A stretch of 64,000 nt of DNA from NCBI RefSeq assembly GCF_003815715.1, contig NZ_CP033922.1, positions 1,116,001-1,180,000 of the forward strand, given 5' to 3'. Source of the DNA: Chryseobacterium sp. G0162. Lineage in GTDB: Bacteria; Bacteroidota; Bacteroidia; Flavobacteriales; Weeksellaceae. A model generated the notes under the pieces. The model had not been told where the DNA came from and did no database searches. It saw only the letters and a program-made list of their open reading frames with translations. Both the position numbers and the translations under genes were made by a program. Position 1 is the stretch's first letter; each line of letters opens with the position of its first letter. Of this stretch, positions 47,823 to 56,128 are shown one piece after another.

Positions 47823-48215
47823 GTGTTGAAAAATTTGAGTAAACATATCAGCTTTGTCATCTTACTATGTTTGGGCTTTTTCCTAATGCCAAGCATAAGC
47901 TATGCTTGTGCAAAAAAAACAACTAAGACAGAGCAAAAGTCCTGCTCAAAAGATCAATCTGCAAAAGCAGAACATAAAAGCAGTTGCAAGGACAAGTCCT
48001 GTAAAAAATGCAAAAATGGTCACGACTGCGACGGCAATTGTAAGCACAGTTCATGTGGATGTAGCACTTCTTCATCTTCTGTAAGCTTACCAATACCAAT
48101 AGATTTAAAAACAGCTAACCCTTTTGCTGAAATTAAAAAGCAAAAATTCGGTTTCAAAGAAGCCTACTATTCTTCAGGCTACTCTTCCATTTGGCAACCA
48201 CCTAAAATAAGCTAA
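47823..48215 (+). CDS. Cys/Lys-rich secreted protein ending in IWQPPKIS
   Basis: 130 residues from a GTG at 47823 (TTG at 47826 possible; no ATG available). After a signal region, a Lys/Cys-rich middle carries the cluster KSSCKDKSCKKCKNGHDCDG and a second Cys stretch CKHSSCGCS. Its C-terminus SIWQPPKIS matches the protein at 37042. It probably binds Cu/Zn in the envelope; unknown family member otherwise. Confidence 0.6.
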   Translation: MLKNLSKHISFVILLCLGFFLMPSISYACAKKTTKTEQKSCSKDQSAKAEHKSSCKDKSCKKCKNGHDCDGNCKHSSCGCSTSSSSVSLPIPIDLKTANPFAEIKKQKFGFKEAYYSSGYSSIWQPPKIS

Positions 48216-48310
48216 AACGATGGCTTGTTAGCCATACGTGTGCCTTGTCGAAAGCTGAATCCAGTTTTCGCAAACTCTTCGTATATCTTATTAAATTAAA
48301 AAAAATAAAA

Positions 48311-49195
48311 ATGAAATCAATATCAAAAATATTGATGGTAATCATCGTATTACTATCAGCCGTAAACAGTTTTGCACAAATCAAAAATGCAAAAACAGAA
48401 ACTGTAAAAATATATGGCAACTGCGAAATGTGTAAAACAACCATCGAAAAAGCAGGAAATTTAAAAAATGTAGCCACGGTAGATTGGAATAAAGATACCA
48501 AGATTGCTACACTCAACTATGATGGTAAAAAAACAAATCAGGACGAAATATTGAAACGCATTGCCTTAGCAGGTTATGACAGTGAGAAATTTTTGGCTCC
48601 AGATGATGTATATGCAAAATTATCCGACTGTTGCCAGTATAAAAGGGAACTAAAACCAGTTGCAAAAACCAGAGATGCAGGTATGGATATGAAAAATGAA
48701 CACGCCAACCATAACCAAAGCGATATGGCTCAAAAAAATACCACTGAAACACAAAATGTACCGCAATTAAAAGCCGTTTTCAATAACTATTTTTCAGTGA
48801 AAGATGCGTTGGTAAAAACTGATGCAGGTACTTCTTCCGCAAAAGCTACCGAATTGGTAAAAGCCATTAAAGCAGTAGAAATGACAAAACTTTCCAACGA
48901 AGAACATACCGTTTGGATGAAAGTAATGAAAGATTTAACTGCTAATGCAGAAAAAATTGCTATAGCAAAAGATGTTACCAAACAAAGAGAAATTTTCGCT
49001 TTACTGGCTAATAATATGTACGAATTAGCCAAAGTTTCAAAACAAGAAACACCTGTTTATTATCAACATTGCCCAATGTACAATAATGGTAAAGGAGCAA
49101 ATTGGCTAAGCAAAGAAGAAGCAATTAAAAACCCGTATTACGGCTCCAAAATGCTTACTTGCGGTAGCGTACAGGAAACTATTAATAACAAATAA
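48311..49195 (+). CDS. Periplasmic HMA plus DUF3347 protein
   Basis: 294 residues from the ATG at 48311; an in-frame start at 48245 would lengthen it against the signal peptide (MKSISKILMVIIVLL...FAQ). Residues about 28-95 are an HMA-like domain with YGNCEMCKTTIEKAG. The C-terminal 180 residues match DUF3347: the Cys/Met-rich end YQHCPMYNNGKGANW and NPYYGSKMLTCGSV. It probably carries copper in the periplasm within the CopA/CopB module. Confidence 0.8.
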   Translation: MKSISKILMVIIVLLSAVNSFAQIKNAKTETVKIYGNCEMCKTTIEKAGNLKNVATVDWNKDTKIATLNYDGKKTNQDEILKRIALAGYDSEKFLAPDDVYAKLSDCCQYKRELKPVAKTRDAGMDMKNEHANHNQSDMAQKNTTETQNVPQLKAVFNNYFSVKDALVKTDAGTSSAKATELVKAIKAVEMTKLSNEEHTVWMKVMKDLTANAEKIAIAKDVTKQREIFALLANNMYELAKVSKQETPVYYQHCPMYNNGKGANWLSKEEAIKNPYYGSKMLTCGSVQETINNK

Positions 49196-49207
49196 AACGC
49201 TATTGTT

Positions 49208-49729
49208 ATGGAAAGTATGGAAAACCAACACGAAATGCAACATAACCATAAGAATGAAAAGCATAATACTAATCACTCTTTAGCAATGTACAAACGCTTT
49301 GCTGTAATGGCTGTTGCTATGTTCATAGCTATGTACTTCATTATGTATGCTATGATTGACGGCTTACAGAACCTTATCCTGAACATCAATAATTTGTATA
49401 TGACTTTGCTGATGGTTTCTGCAATGTTGATTATAGAACTATTGATAATGAAAGGAATGTATGAAAGCAAAAAAATCAACTGGGCAATCATAACGGTTTC
49501 CCTTGCGATTGGTATCTTTTCTTGGTTTGGTATTCGGGAGCAATTATTTGTGGGAAATAAAGAGTTTGTAAAAGGTATGATACCGCATCACGCAGCAGCA
49601 GTATTGATGTCTGAAAAAGCTAAGCTTACCGACCCCGAATTGATACAGTTACAAAAAAACATACTGGAAACACAGGCACAAGAAATCGAATTTATGAAGC
49701 GTAAGCTAAATGAATTTGAAAACAAATAA
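49208..49729 (+). CDS. DUF305 family membrane protein
   Basis: 173 residues: a His/Met/Asn-rich N-terminal tail (HEMQHNHKNEKHNTNH), three membrane segments, and the DUF305 signature MIPHHAAAVLMSEKA with Gln/Leu-rich helix. DUF305 proteins carry the conserved HH motif and recur with copper genes. The His-rich tail can bind metal. In the copper operon, 12 nt after the previous gene. Confidence 0.8.
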   Translation: MESMENQHEMQHNHKNEKHNTNHSLAMYKRFAVMAVAMFIAMYFIMYAMIDGLQNLILNINNLYMTLLMVSAMLIIELLIMKGMYESKKINWAIITVSLAIGIFSWFGIREQLFVGNKEFVKGMIPHHAAAVLMSEKAKLTDPELIQLQKNILETQAQEIEFMKRKLNEFENK

Positions 49730-49768
49730 ATAAGACAAATTTCTTCAATAATATCAAAAATAAATAAA

Positions 49769-50428
49769 ATGAAAAATATAATTTTCTCAATCATTACATT
49801 AGTAACAGTTGCAGCGGTAACAATTTCCTGCAATCAATCTTCAAATAAAAATAGCGACCAGCAAGCTAATGATAGCACAACAATTGCTGCAACTCCGGAG
49901 TTACAATCACCTACACACAATGATACGGTAGCAACTGTTACTTCAACGGATACATCTTCTCAAGAGGCAGAAAAGTCCGATGTGAAGCAAGCTCAAAAGT
50001 TTACTGTCGCACCTATAATTAAGGATTATTTGGCTTTAAAAAATGCACTTGTTGCAGATAATGACAAAGCAGCGGCTAATGCAGGAAAGCAATTGTTTAC
50101 TACCTTAAAAAATGTGGATATGAACGCTATCCCAGCGAATAAACATAAAGAATATATGGAAATAGCGGAAAATGCCAAAGAAAATGCAGAGCATATTAGT
50201 GACAATGCTGGTAAAATAGACCACCAGAGAGAGCATTTAGCATCGCTAAGTAAAGACGTTTCTGACCTTATCACATTATTTGGAACTACCCAAAAATTAT
50301 ATCAGGACTACTGCCCAATGTACAATGATGGTAAAGGTGCGGTTTGGATTAACGAAGCTAAGACTATCAAAAATCCTTATTATGGCAGCAAGATGCTTAC
50401 CTGTGGCTCTGTAAAAAAAGAGTTCTAA
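49769..50428 (+). CDS. DUF3347 lipoprotein
   Basis: 219 residues with a lipobox (TISC, Cys21), a Thr/Ser/Gln-rich linker and a DUF3347 domain ending YQDYCPMYNDGKGAVW...NPYYGSKMLTCGSV. Paralogue of the C-terminal half of the HMA protein at 48311-49195. Ends 2 nt before the haem-binding protein gene. Confidence 0.8.
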   Translation: MKNIIFSIITLVTVAAVTISCNQSSNKNSDQQANDSTTIAATPELQSPTHNDTVATVTSTDTSSQEAEKSDVKQAQKFTVAPIIKDYLALKNALVADNDKAAANAGKQLFTTLKNVDMNAIPANKHKEYMEIAENAKENAEHISDNAGKIDHQREHLASLSKDVSDLITLFGTTQKLYQDYCPMYNDGKGAVWINEAKTIKNPYYGSKMLTCGSVKKEF

Positions 50429-50430
50429 AA

Positions 50431-50880
50431 ATGAAGAGAGTATTAAAGATAATGTTGACAATAGTGCTGTTTATTTTTATTGCTATTCAATTTTATCAGC
50501 CTGCCCTTAATGTAGATAAAGGGCAGGTTTACACAACCGATTTTACCCAAGCGTATAAAATGCCTGTTGAAGTAAAAGCGATGCTTCAAACCTCTTGCTA
50601 CGATTGTCATAGTAACAATACTAATTATGTTTGGTACGACTATGTGCAACCTATGAGAGCATTAGTAGAAAACCACATAAAAAACGCAAAAGAGGATTTG
50701 AATTTCAACGAATGGGGTACATACTCAAATAGGAAGCAGGAAAGATTATTAAACTCAATTAAAGAACAAATCGAAACTAAACAAATGCCCTTAGCATCAT
50801 ATACAATGATGCATAAAAACACAAAACTGAATGATGAGCAAATCAAAGTTTTAACCAATTGGCTAAAAGAGCAGGATTAA
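50431..50880 (+). CDS. Haem-binding (Haem_bd) domain protein with CxxCH
   Basis: 149 residues: one N-terminal membrane helix, then a single C-type haem motif CYDCH (residues 56-60) with SNNTNYVWYDYVQP, typical of the Haem_bd domain. It may supply electrons or sense redox state near the copper oxidase. Overlaps the next gene's putative upstream frame but not its chosen start. Confidence 0.8.
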   Translation: MKRVLKIMLTIVLFIFIAIQFYQPALNVDKGQVYTTDFTQAYKMPVEVKAMLQTSCYDCHSNNTNYVWYDYVQPMRALVENHIKNAKEDLNFNEWGTYSNRKQERLLNSIKEQIETKQMPLASYTMMHKNTKLNDEQIKVLTNWLKEQD

Positions 50881-50903
50881 GTTTCAAGAAAAAAAATATC
50901 AAA

Positions 50904-53174
50904 ATGAATATACCTAAAAATGTTACGATCAGGTTGCTGCAAGCAGTTTTTATACTGTTATGTTCGCAATCTCTCTTTGCACAAAAAGTAGTTCGTTACG
51001 AGTTGTATGTAAAAGATACGCTTGTAAACTACGCAGGCAAAGAAAAAAGAGCCATTTCCGTAAATGGTCAAATACCAATGCCAACGCTCACTTTTACCGA
51101 AGGCGATACAGCCGAAATCGTTGTACATAACCAATTAAAAGAAAGTACCTCATTGCATTGGCACGGAGTGTTCCTGCCCAACAAAGAAGATGGTGTGCCC
51201 TGGCTTACACAAAAACCTATTAAGGCAGGCACAACCTATACCTATCGCTTCCCAATTATCCAACACGGAACGCATTGGTATCACTCACATTCTGGTTTGC
51301 AGGAGCAAATTGGGATGTATGGCAGTTTTATAATGAAGAAAAAGGATGATGATAAAACCTTTAGAAAAGGAATTGACGATTTGCCGACTGTACCCATCAT
51401 TTTAAGCGAGTGGACAAATCTTAATCCCGACAACATCAACAGGATGCTGCATAATGCCAACGATTGGGCAGCTATTAAAAAAAATGCAACACAGTCTTAT
51501 GCAGAAGCTATTAGAGAAGGACATTTCAAAACAAAACTAACCAACGAATGGAAACGGATGTTGGCAATGGATGTAAGCGATGTGTATTATGACAAAATTT
51601 TAATCAATGGAAACCATACGACCGATTTAAAAAAGGTGGACGGCAAAACGCTAAAAGCGGGCGATAAAGTACGATTGCGAGTTTCAAACGGTGGTGCTTC
51701 GTCCTATTTTTGGTTGCGGTATGCAGGCGGTAAAATTACCGTAGTTGCAAATGACGGTAATGATGTAGAACCTGTGGAAGTAGATAGATTAATCATTGCG
51801 GTTTCTGAAACTTACGATATTGTAGTAACAATTCCTGAAGATGGTGTTGCTTATCAGTTTCTAGCTACTACTGAAGACAGAACACAATCCGCAAGTTATT
51901 TTGTGGGCAATGGCATCAAACAATTAATATCACCACTTCCTAAATTAAAATATTTTGAAGGGATGAAGATGATGAACGATATGATGAAGATGAATGGAGA
52001 TTTGGACGATATGGGAATGAAAATGAGCCTGAACCAAATGGATATGAACGTGGTAATGTATCCTGAAATTACTGGAGAGGCAAAACCAAAAGAAGACCAT
52101 AGTCAACACAATATGAATATGGAAAATGATCCCAACCGTTACAATGCAAATGCTTTGGGAGAAATCAAAACGCTGAATTATGCAATGCTACAATCTCCTT
52201 CCAATACGGAACTTCCTAAAGATGCGCCAGTAAAAGAATTGAAATTTACCCTTACCGGAAATATGAACCGTTATGTGTGGAGTATGGATAATAAAATACT
52301 TTCAGAAGTTGATAAAATACCTGTGAAAAAAGGAGAAATTCTACGAATTACCATTCATAATAACTCAATGATGCGCCATCCAATGCACTTGCACGGTTTT
52401 GATTTCAGGGTAATCAATGGCAAAGGCGAAAAATCACCACTAAAAAATGTTATAGATATAATGCCAATGGAAACTGATACCATTGAGTTTTTAGCAAACG
52501 AAGAAGGAGATTGGTTTTTCCACTGTCATATCCTTTATCATATGATGTCAGGAATGAACAGGGTATTTGCAGTTGACGATTATCAAAATCCGAATTTACC
52601 TAACAAAAAACAAGCATATAATATGTTGCAAAGAGAAAGCAATATGCCACACTTAATGGCTCAGAATGATTTTGCTAGCAATGGAAATGATGGTGATGCG
52701 ATGCTTCAGAATTCAAGATGGAGTTTAGGGACAGAATGGCGATTAGGCTATAACGATATGCACGGTTATGAAGTAGAAACACATTTAGGAAGGTACATTG
52801 GAAAAATGCAATGGTTTATGCCGTTTATAGGTTTTGATTGGAGGTATCGTAAAATGGGTATGGATGAACACGAAACCAATTTATTCGGACAGAAAAATGA
52901 AAAAGATACACGTAGAGCTATTAGCTTGGGCTTTATGTACACATTACCAATGTTAGTAAACTTTCAGGCAGAGGTATATCACGATGGAATTGTACGTCTT
53001 TCTTTAATGCGTGAAGATATTCCCATCACAAAGAGATTGAGGGCTGGTTTTATGGTCAACACCGATATGGAATATATGACAGAGCTAAAATATATTATCA
53101 ATAAAAATGTGGGTATTCGTACACATTATGATAGCGATATGGGCTGGGGTATTGGGTTATCTTTAAATTATTAA
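50904..53174 (+). CDS. copA: Multicopper oxidase fused to a CopB-like outer-membrane domain
   Basis: 756 residues from the ATG at 50904, 23 nt after the previous stop; the ATG at 50859 lies inside the previous gene. Copper ligand motifs: LHWHG (H85, H87), HGTHWYHSHSG, HPMHLHG (492-498) and HCHILYHMMSG (540 on). A Met-rich stretch lies about residues 352-392. From about residue 606 a different domain begins (WSLGTEWRLGYNDMHGYEVETHLGRY), matching PcoB/CopB outer-membrane proteins and ending GWGIGLSLNY. It oxidises Cu(I) and sequesters copper; a CopA-CopB fusion. Confidence 0.88.
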   Translation: MNIPKNVTIRLLQAVFILLCSQSLFAQKVVRYELYVKDTLVNYAGKEKRAISVNGQIPMPTLTFTEGDTAEIVVHNQLKESTSLHWHGVFLPNKEDGVPWLTQKPIKAGTTYTYRFPIIQHGTHWYHSHSGLQEQIGMYGSFIMKKKDDDKTFRKGIDDLPTVPIILSEWTNLNPDNINRMLHNANDWAAIKKNATQSYAEAIREGHFKTKLTNEWKRMLAMDVSDVYYDKILINGNHTTDLKKVDGKTLKAGDKVRLRVSNGGASSYFWLRYAGGKITVVANDGNDVEPVEVDRLIIAVSETYDIVVTIPEDGVAYQFLATTEDRTQSASYFVGNGIKQLISPLPKLKYFEGMKMMNDMMKMNGDLDDMGMKMSLNQMDMNVVMYPEITGEAKPKEDHSQHNMNMENDPNRYNANALGEIKTLNYAMLQSPSNTELPKDAPVKELKFTLTGNMNRYVWSMDNKILSEVDKIPVKKGEILRITIHNNSMMRHPMHLHGFDFRVINGKGEKSPLKNVIDIMPMETDTIEFLANEEGDWFFHCHILYHMMSGMNRVFAVDDYQNPNLPNKKQAYNMLQRESNMPHLMAQNDFASNGNDGDAMLQNSRWSLGTEWRLGYNDMHGYEVETHLGRYIGKMQWFMPFIGFDWRYRKMGMDEHETNLFGQKNEKDTRRAISLGFMYTLPMLVNFQAEVYHDGIVRLSLMREDIPITKRLRAGFMVNTDMEYMTELKYIINKNVGIRTHYDSDMGWGIGLSLNY

Positions 53175-53274
53175 AACAAAGGATAAACAGCTAAGCCAGG
53201 AAACCGAAAACGTTTTTTCAATCCGTTTGAGCTGTCTCAACTATTTACCACAATATTACAATTTAAAATTGCAC

Positions 53275-53694
53275 ATGACAATGATAGAACTGATAAAGGC
53301 AACACCCGCATTTCCTGTCAGGGAAATTGACAAAGCAGTTCAATTTTACAAAGACAAATTTGGTTTTGATTGTCGGCACAAGGAAGACACTTTTGCAATT
53401 TTGGTTCGGGGCAACATAGAACTGCATTTGTGGGCTTCCTGCAATTATAGTTGGAAATGGAAAAGCATTTTTCTATTTCTAAAACCGATTAGTAGTGGGG
53501 CAGAAAGCTTTTTAGCAGGAACACACAGTTGCAGAATTGAAGTAAAAGGAGTTGAAGAGCTGTATAAAGAGCTAAAAGAAAAAGAGGTGCTTCACAATGA
53601 AAAAACAGAGATAGAAAGTACCTATTATGGCACAAGAGAATTTGCAGCATTAGACTTATACGGAAATCTTTTATCCTTTTATGAAAATGTATAA
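53275..53694 (+). CDS. Glyoxalase/bleomycin-resistance (VOC) family protein
   Basis: 139 residues from the ATG at 53275 (another ATG at 53281). An earlier start at 53227 gives a Cys-rich extension with no counterpart. The pattern PAFPVREIDKAVQFYKDKFGFDC...IELHLW...YGTREFAALDLYGNLLSFYENV is that of Ble-type VOC proteins, which bind bleomycin as dimers. The real ligand is unknown. It sits between the copper and mercury modules. Confidence 0.75.
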   Translation: MTMIELIKATPAFPVREIDKAVQFYKDKFGFDCRHKEDTFAILVRGNIELHLWASCNYSWKWKSIFLFLKPISSGAESFLAGTHSCRIEVKGVEELYKELKEKEVLHNEKTEIESTYYGTREFAALDLYGNLLSFYENV

Positions 53695-53717
53695 AAAGAT
53701 GTTTTTGTATTTTAGTA

Positions 53718-53748
53718 TTTGCTTAAATAAACAATTTGCTTATCTTTG
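53718..53748 (+). promoter_or_regulatory. Bacteroidetes-type promoter of the mercury operon
   Basis: TTTG at 53718-53721, 19 nt spacer, then TATCTTTG at 53741-53748, a match to the -33 TTTG / -7 TAnnTTTG consensus. The -7 box ends 5 nt before the ATG at 53754, so the transcript could be leaderless. Confidence 0.7.
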
Positions 53749-53753
53749 TACTT

Positions 53754-54128
53754 ATGGATAATCTTTCTTGTATAAGGCAGCAGGCGGACGTTAAGCAGAT
53801 AATGCGTTGCAAAGACCGGATTAGTGAAATCAAAGGGACAGTTGATTATTTATCCAGCGGACTTGAGTTAGCGGGTAACAATGTAAGACTGAAAATACTT
53901 TTTCTTCTTTATGAAGAAAAGAAACTTTGTGTTTGCGACCTAAGCGATATTCTCAGTATGACCATTTCGGCAGTTTCTCAGCACTTGCGAAAACTCAAAG
54001 ACAGAAAACTCATTGAAACGGAAAGACAAGCGCAAACTATTTTCTATTCGTTGGCAAAAGAGTATGAAAAAATGCTCAAACCTTTTTTCAAAATCCTTAA
54101 CGAAAACAAAATTTTGGAAGCAATATGA
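53754..54128 (+). CDS. ArsR/SmtB family metal regulator of the mercury operon
   Basis: 124 residues from the ATG at 53754. Contains the metal-box-like KLCVCDLSDILSM and a winged helix (TISAVSQHLRKLKDRKLIETE), with further Cys near the start (SCIRQQAD). It resembles the ArsR-type regulators in flavobacterial mercury operons, replacing MerR. Its stop overlaps the MerTP start (ATGA). Confidence 0.82.
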   Translation: MDNLSCIRQQADVKQIMRCKDRISEIKGTVDYLSSGLELAGNNVRLKILFLLYEEKKLCVCDLSDILSMTISAVSQHLRKLKDRKLIETERQAQTIFYSLAKEYEKMLKPFFKILNENKILEAI

Positions 54129-54727
54129 AAACAGAAAAAAAATTAATCGGTGCAGGACTTTTGACAGCAATTGCTTCGTCCTTGTGCTGTATTACGCCAA
54201 TTTTGGCTATAGTTGCGGGTTCAAGCGGAATTGCTTCTACCTTTTCGTGGCTCGAACCTTTTCGACCTTATTTTATTGGTATGACTGTTTTAGTTCTTGG
54301 CTTTGCTTGGTATCAAAAACTGAAACCTCAAAAACAAATTGACTGTAATTGTGAAACAAATCAAAAACAAAATTTTATGCAAACGAAATCATTGTTAGGA
54401 AGTATTACCGTAATATCAGTTTTACTTCTATCATTTCCGAGTTATGCTCACATCTTTGTTCCGAAGACAAAAATCACGGCAATTGTTACTTCGACTTCTA
54501 AAATTCAGAAAGTTGAATTTACTATTAAAGGAATGACTTGTTCAGGATGTGAACATCATGTAAAGACAGAAATTAGCAAACTAAAAGGCATTGTTGAAGT
54601 TATTGTTTCTTACGAAAAAGGCAACGCAATTGTAAAGTTCGACAACAAACAAACCAGCATCGAGCAAATCGAAAAAGCTATCAACTCTACTGGTTACAAA
54701 TCACTAAAAAGCAAAATTATTTCATAA
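54125..54727 (+). CDS. merTP: MerTP fusion: mercuric transporter plus periplasmic binding domain
   Basis: 200 residues. N-terminal MerT-like membrane part with the Cys pair SSLCCITP (C21, C22) and three hydrophobic segments; C-terminal MerP-like HMA domain with GMTCSGCEHHV (C139, C142). It imports Hg(II) for reduction. A mercuric reductase (merA) would be expected but is not visible in this window. Confidence 0.85.
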   Translation: MKTEKKLIGAGLLTAIASSLCCITPILAIVAGSSGIASTFSWLEPFRPYFIGMTVLVLGFAWYQKLKPQKQIDCNCETNQKQNFMQTKSLLGSITVISVLLLSFPSYAHIFVPKTKITAIVTSTSKIQKVEFTIKGMTCSGCEHHVKTEISKLKGIVEVIVSYEKGNAIVKFDNKQTSIEQIEKAINSTGYKSLKSKIIS

Positions 54728-54936
54728 TGGACATCATTTTAATATCCGAAATAACTTGTCCAACCTGCGGACATAAGAAATCCGAAGAAATGCCAACTGA
54801 TGCTTGTCAATTTTTCTATCAGTGTGAGAGTTGCAAAACAACTCTAAAACCTATAAAGGGAGATTGTTGCGTGTTTTGTAGTTACGGTACAGTAAAGTGC
54901 CCACCTATTCAAGAGGGAAATGCTTGTTGTAAATAA
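54727..54936 (+). CDS. GDCCVFCSYG Cys-rich protein of the mercury operon
   Basis: 69 residues, Cys-rich: CPTCGHKK near the start, CQFFYQCESCK in the middle, then GDCCVFCSYGTVKCPPIQ and a final NACCK. Short proteins with GDCC motifs accompany MerT in many operons; it may bind Hg(II). Its start shares one base with the merTP stop (TAATG). Confidence 0.75.
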   Translation: MDIILISEITCPTCGHKKSEEMPTDACQFFYQCESCKTTLKPIKGDCCVFCSYGTVKCPPIQEGNACCK

Positions 54937-54944
54937 CTAAACCA

Positions 54945-55170
54945 CTATGGACTTTCAGTCCATAGATTTGAACAACGAATGAAATTCGTTTAAAAAACTC
55001 CACAGATGCACAGATAATAAAATATTAAAAAATTCATTTTATTATCTGTGCATCTGTGTCGAATAAAAAATTTATAGAAACTGAAATTCTTGCACTGAAA
55101 GTGCATAGTTTCAACTAACTATTTTAATGCTTAATTGAAACTATGCACAACGAGTTTTCTATAGTCAGTT
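54945..55170. repeat. Cluster of inverted repeats between mercury and PRTRC modules
   Basis: Several perfect hairpins follow one another: an 8-bp stem (54945-54952 with 54958-54965), a 7-bp stem (54974-54980 with 54984-54990), a 23-bp perfect stem (55001-55023 with 55036-55058) and a 14-bp stem (55101-55114 with 55135-55148). A smaller one at 55091-55105 competes with the last. The 23-bp hairpin would terminate transcription from the mercury operon. No gene is seen. Confidence 0.65.
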
Positions 55171-55291
55171 AATACTTACAACCTTTTTTCTAAAACAAAC
55201 CAAAGCCAAAGTCCGGAATTGTTTTAGAAATGGGGTTGTTCCGCTTTCCGCAAAAATACGTTTCCGACCGCAGGGAGGAATTGCATTTTTG

Positions 55292-55320
55292 CCGCCCAAC
55301 TTTTGGTCAGGCGGTTTTTT
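55292..55320 (+). terminator. Hairpin and T-tract between convergent modules
   Basis: A CCGCC (55292-55296) and GGCGG (55310-55314) stem followed on the plus strand by a T run to 55320. The plus-strand mercury operon and the minus-strand PRTRC genes converge here, so it may serve either. Confidence 0.5.
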
Positions 55321-56128
55321 ATATTTTTATCAGTTGAGAATGGAAATTTTTTAGATTAAGGAAAAAACCTCTGTTTTCAGTCAGTCCGTTGCGAAACAAG
55401 TTCCACAATAGAGAACATCCCATTTGTGCTAATGTAGAATTAATAAACAAATCCTGCTTTTCTAATGCTTCTGCTAAACTGCAACTTGGTGTATCATCTT
55501 GCGTTTCAGACTGCAAAAGCAGTTCTCCAAATTCTTCCGTCACATAAGGAAGATTCGACGTTGTTTGATATTTTTCGGAATCAGGTTGTTTTATATTCTC
55601 AACTGTAGAAAGCAAAACCTGTCCAGAATATCGGTTGTTGCCAAAATCCATCCAATATTTAGCCTGGTTTCTGTATAATCTCCTACCCTCTTTCAATTCA
55701 TTCAGAATATCAGCAATTTCAAATCGTGATTTGACATTATCAACACACGACATATAAATTGCGGACTGCATATTCTCTTGGATTCTTCCTAAAGAATCTC
55801 TTTCAAACTTTCTGACTTCGGCTTTCCAATTCGTTCCAGACCATCGGTTTGCCCGATTTATCAGTGCAACTGCCTTTGGTAATCCTACTTCACATTCTGC
55901 AAAACGCTGTCTGCCTTGATTCGCTTCTGTGACAATATCATCATCCCACAACCGCACCTGTAATCCTGCGTGTCCCAATTCAATCAATGAATGGTTCATT
56001 TCGATCAAGGCGGTCAATACTTTAGAACCTGTACCACCTGCACCTATGAGGTTTACCATTACAGGATTGGTAGGATTTAAAAGGCTATTATCGGTAAAAT
56101 GGACTTTTGTTTTTTCAGATTGTATCAT
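55319..56128 (-). CDS. PRTRC ThiF-family (E1-like) protein
   Basis: 269 residues. Rossmann glycine motif IGAGGTGS (about 28-34), the adenylation-type DDDIVTEANQGRQRF, a downstream VDNVKSR, and the candidate catalytic TPSCSL with Cys216, the position of the E1 thiol cysteine. It probably activates a ubiquitin-like partner with ATP. PRTRC naming follows the ParB-related/ThiF-related cassette. Last gene of the minus-strand PRTRC run; overlaps B by one base. Confidence 0.85.
   Translation of the reverse strand: MIQSEKTKVHFTDNSLLNPTNPVMVNLIGAGGTGSKVLTALIEMNHSLIELGHAGLQVRLWDDDIVTEANQGRQRFAECEVGLPKAVALINRANRWSGTNWKAEVRKFERDSLGRIQENMQSAIYMSCVDNVKSRFEIADILNELKEGRRLYRNQAKYWMDFGNNRYSGQVLLSTVENIKQPDSEKYQTTSNLPYVTEEFGELLLQSETQDDTPSCSLAEALEKQDLFINSTLAQMGCSLLWNLFRNGLTENRGFFLNLKNFHSQLIKI

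Noticed and set aside
53227..53274. Upstream extension of the glyoxalase-like gene
   Set aside because: The extra 16 residues have no counterpart in the family; the start at 53275 fits better.
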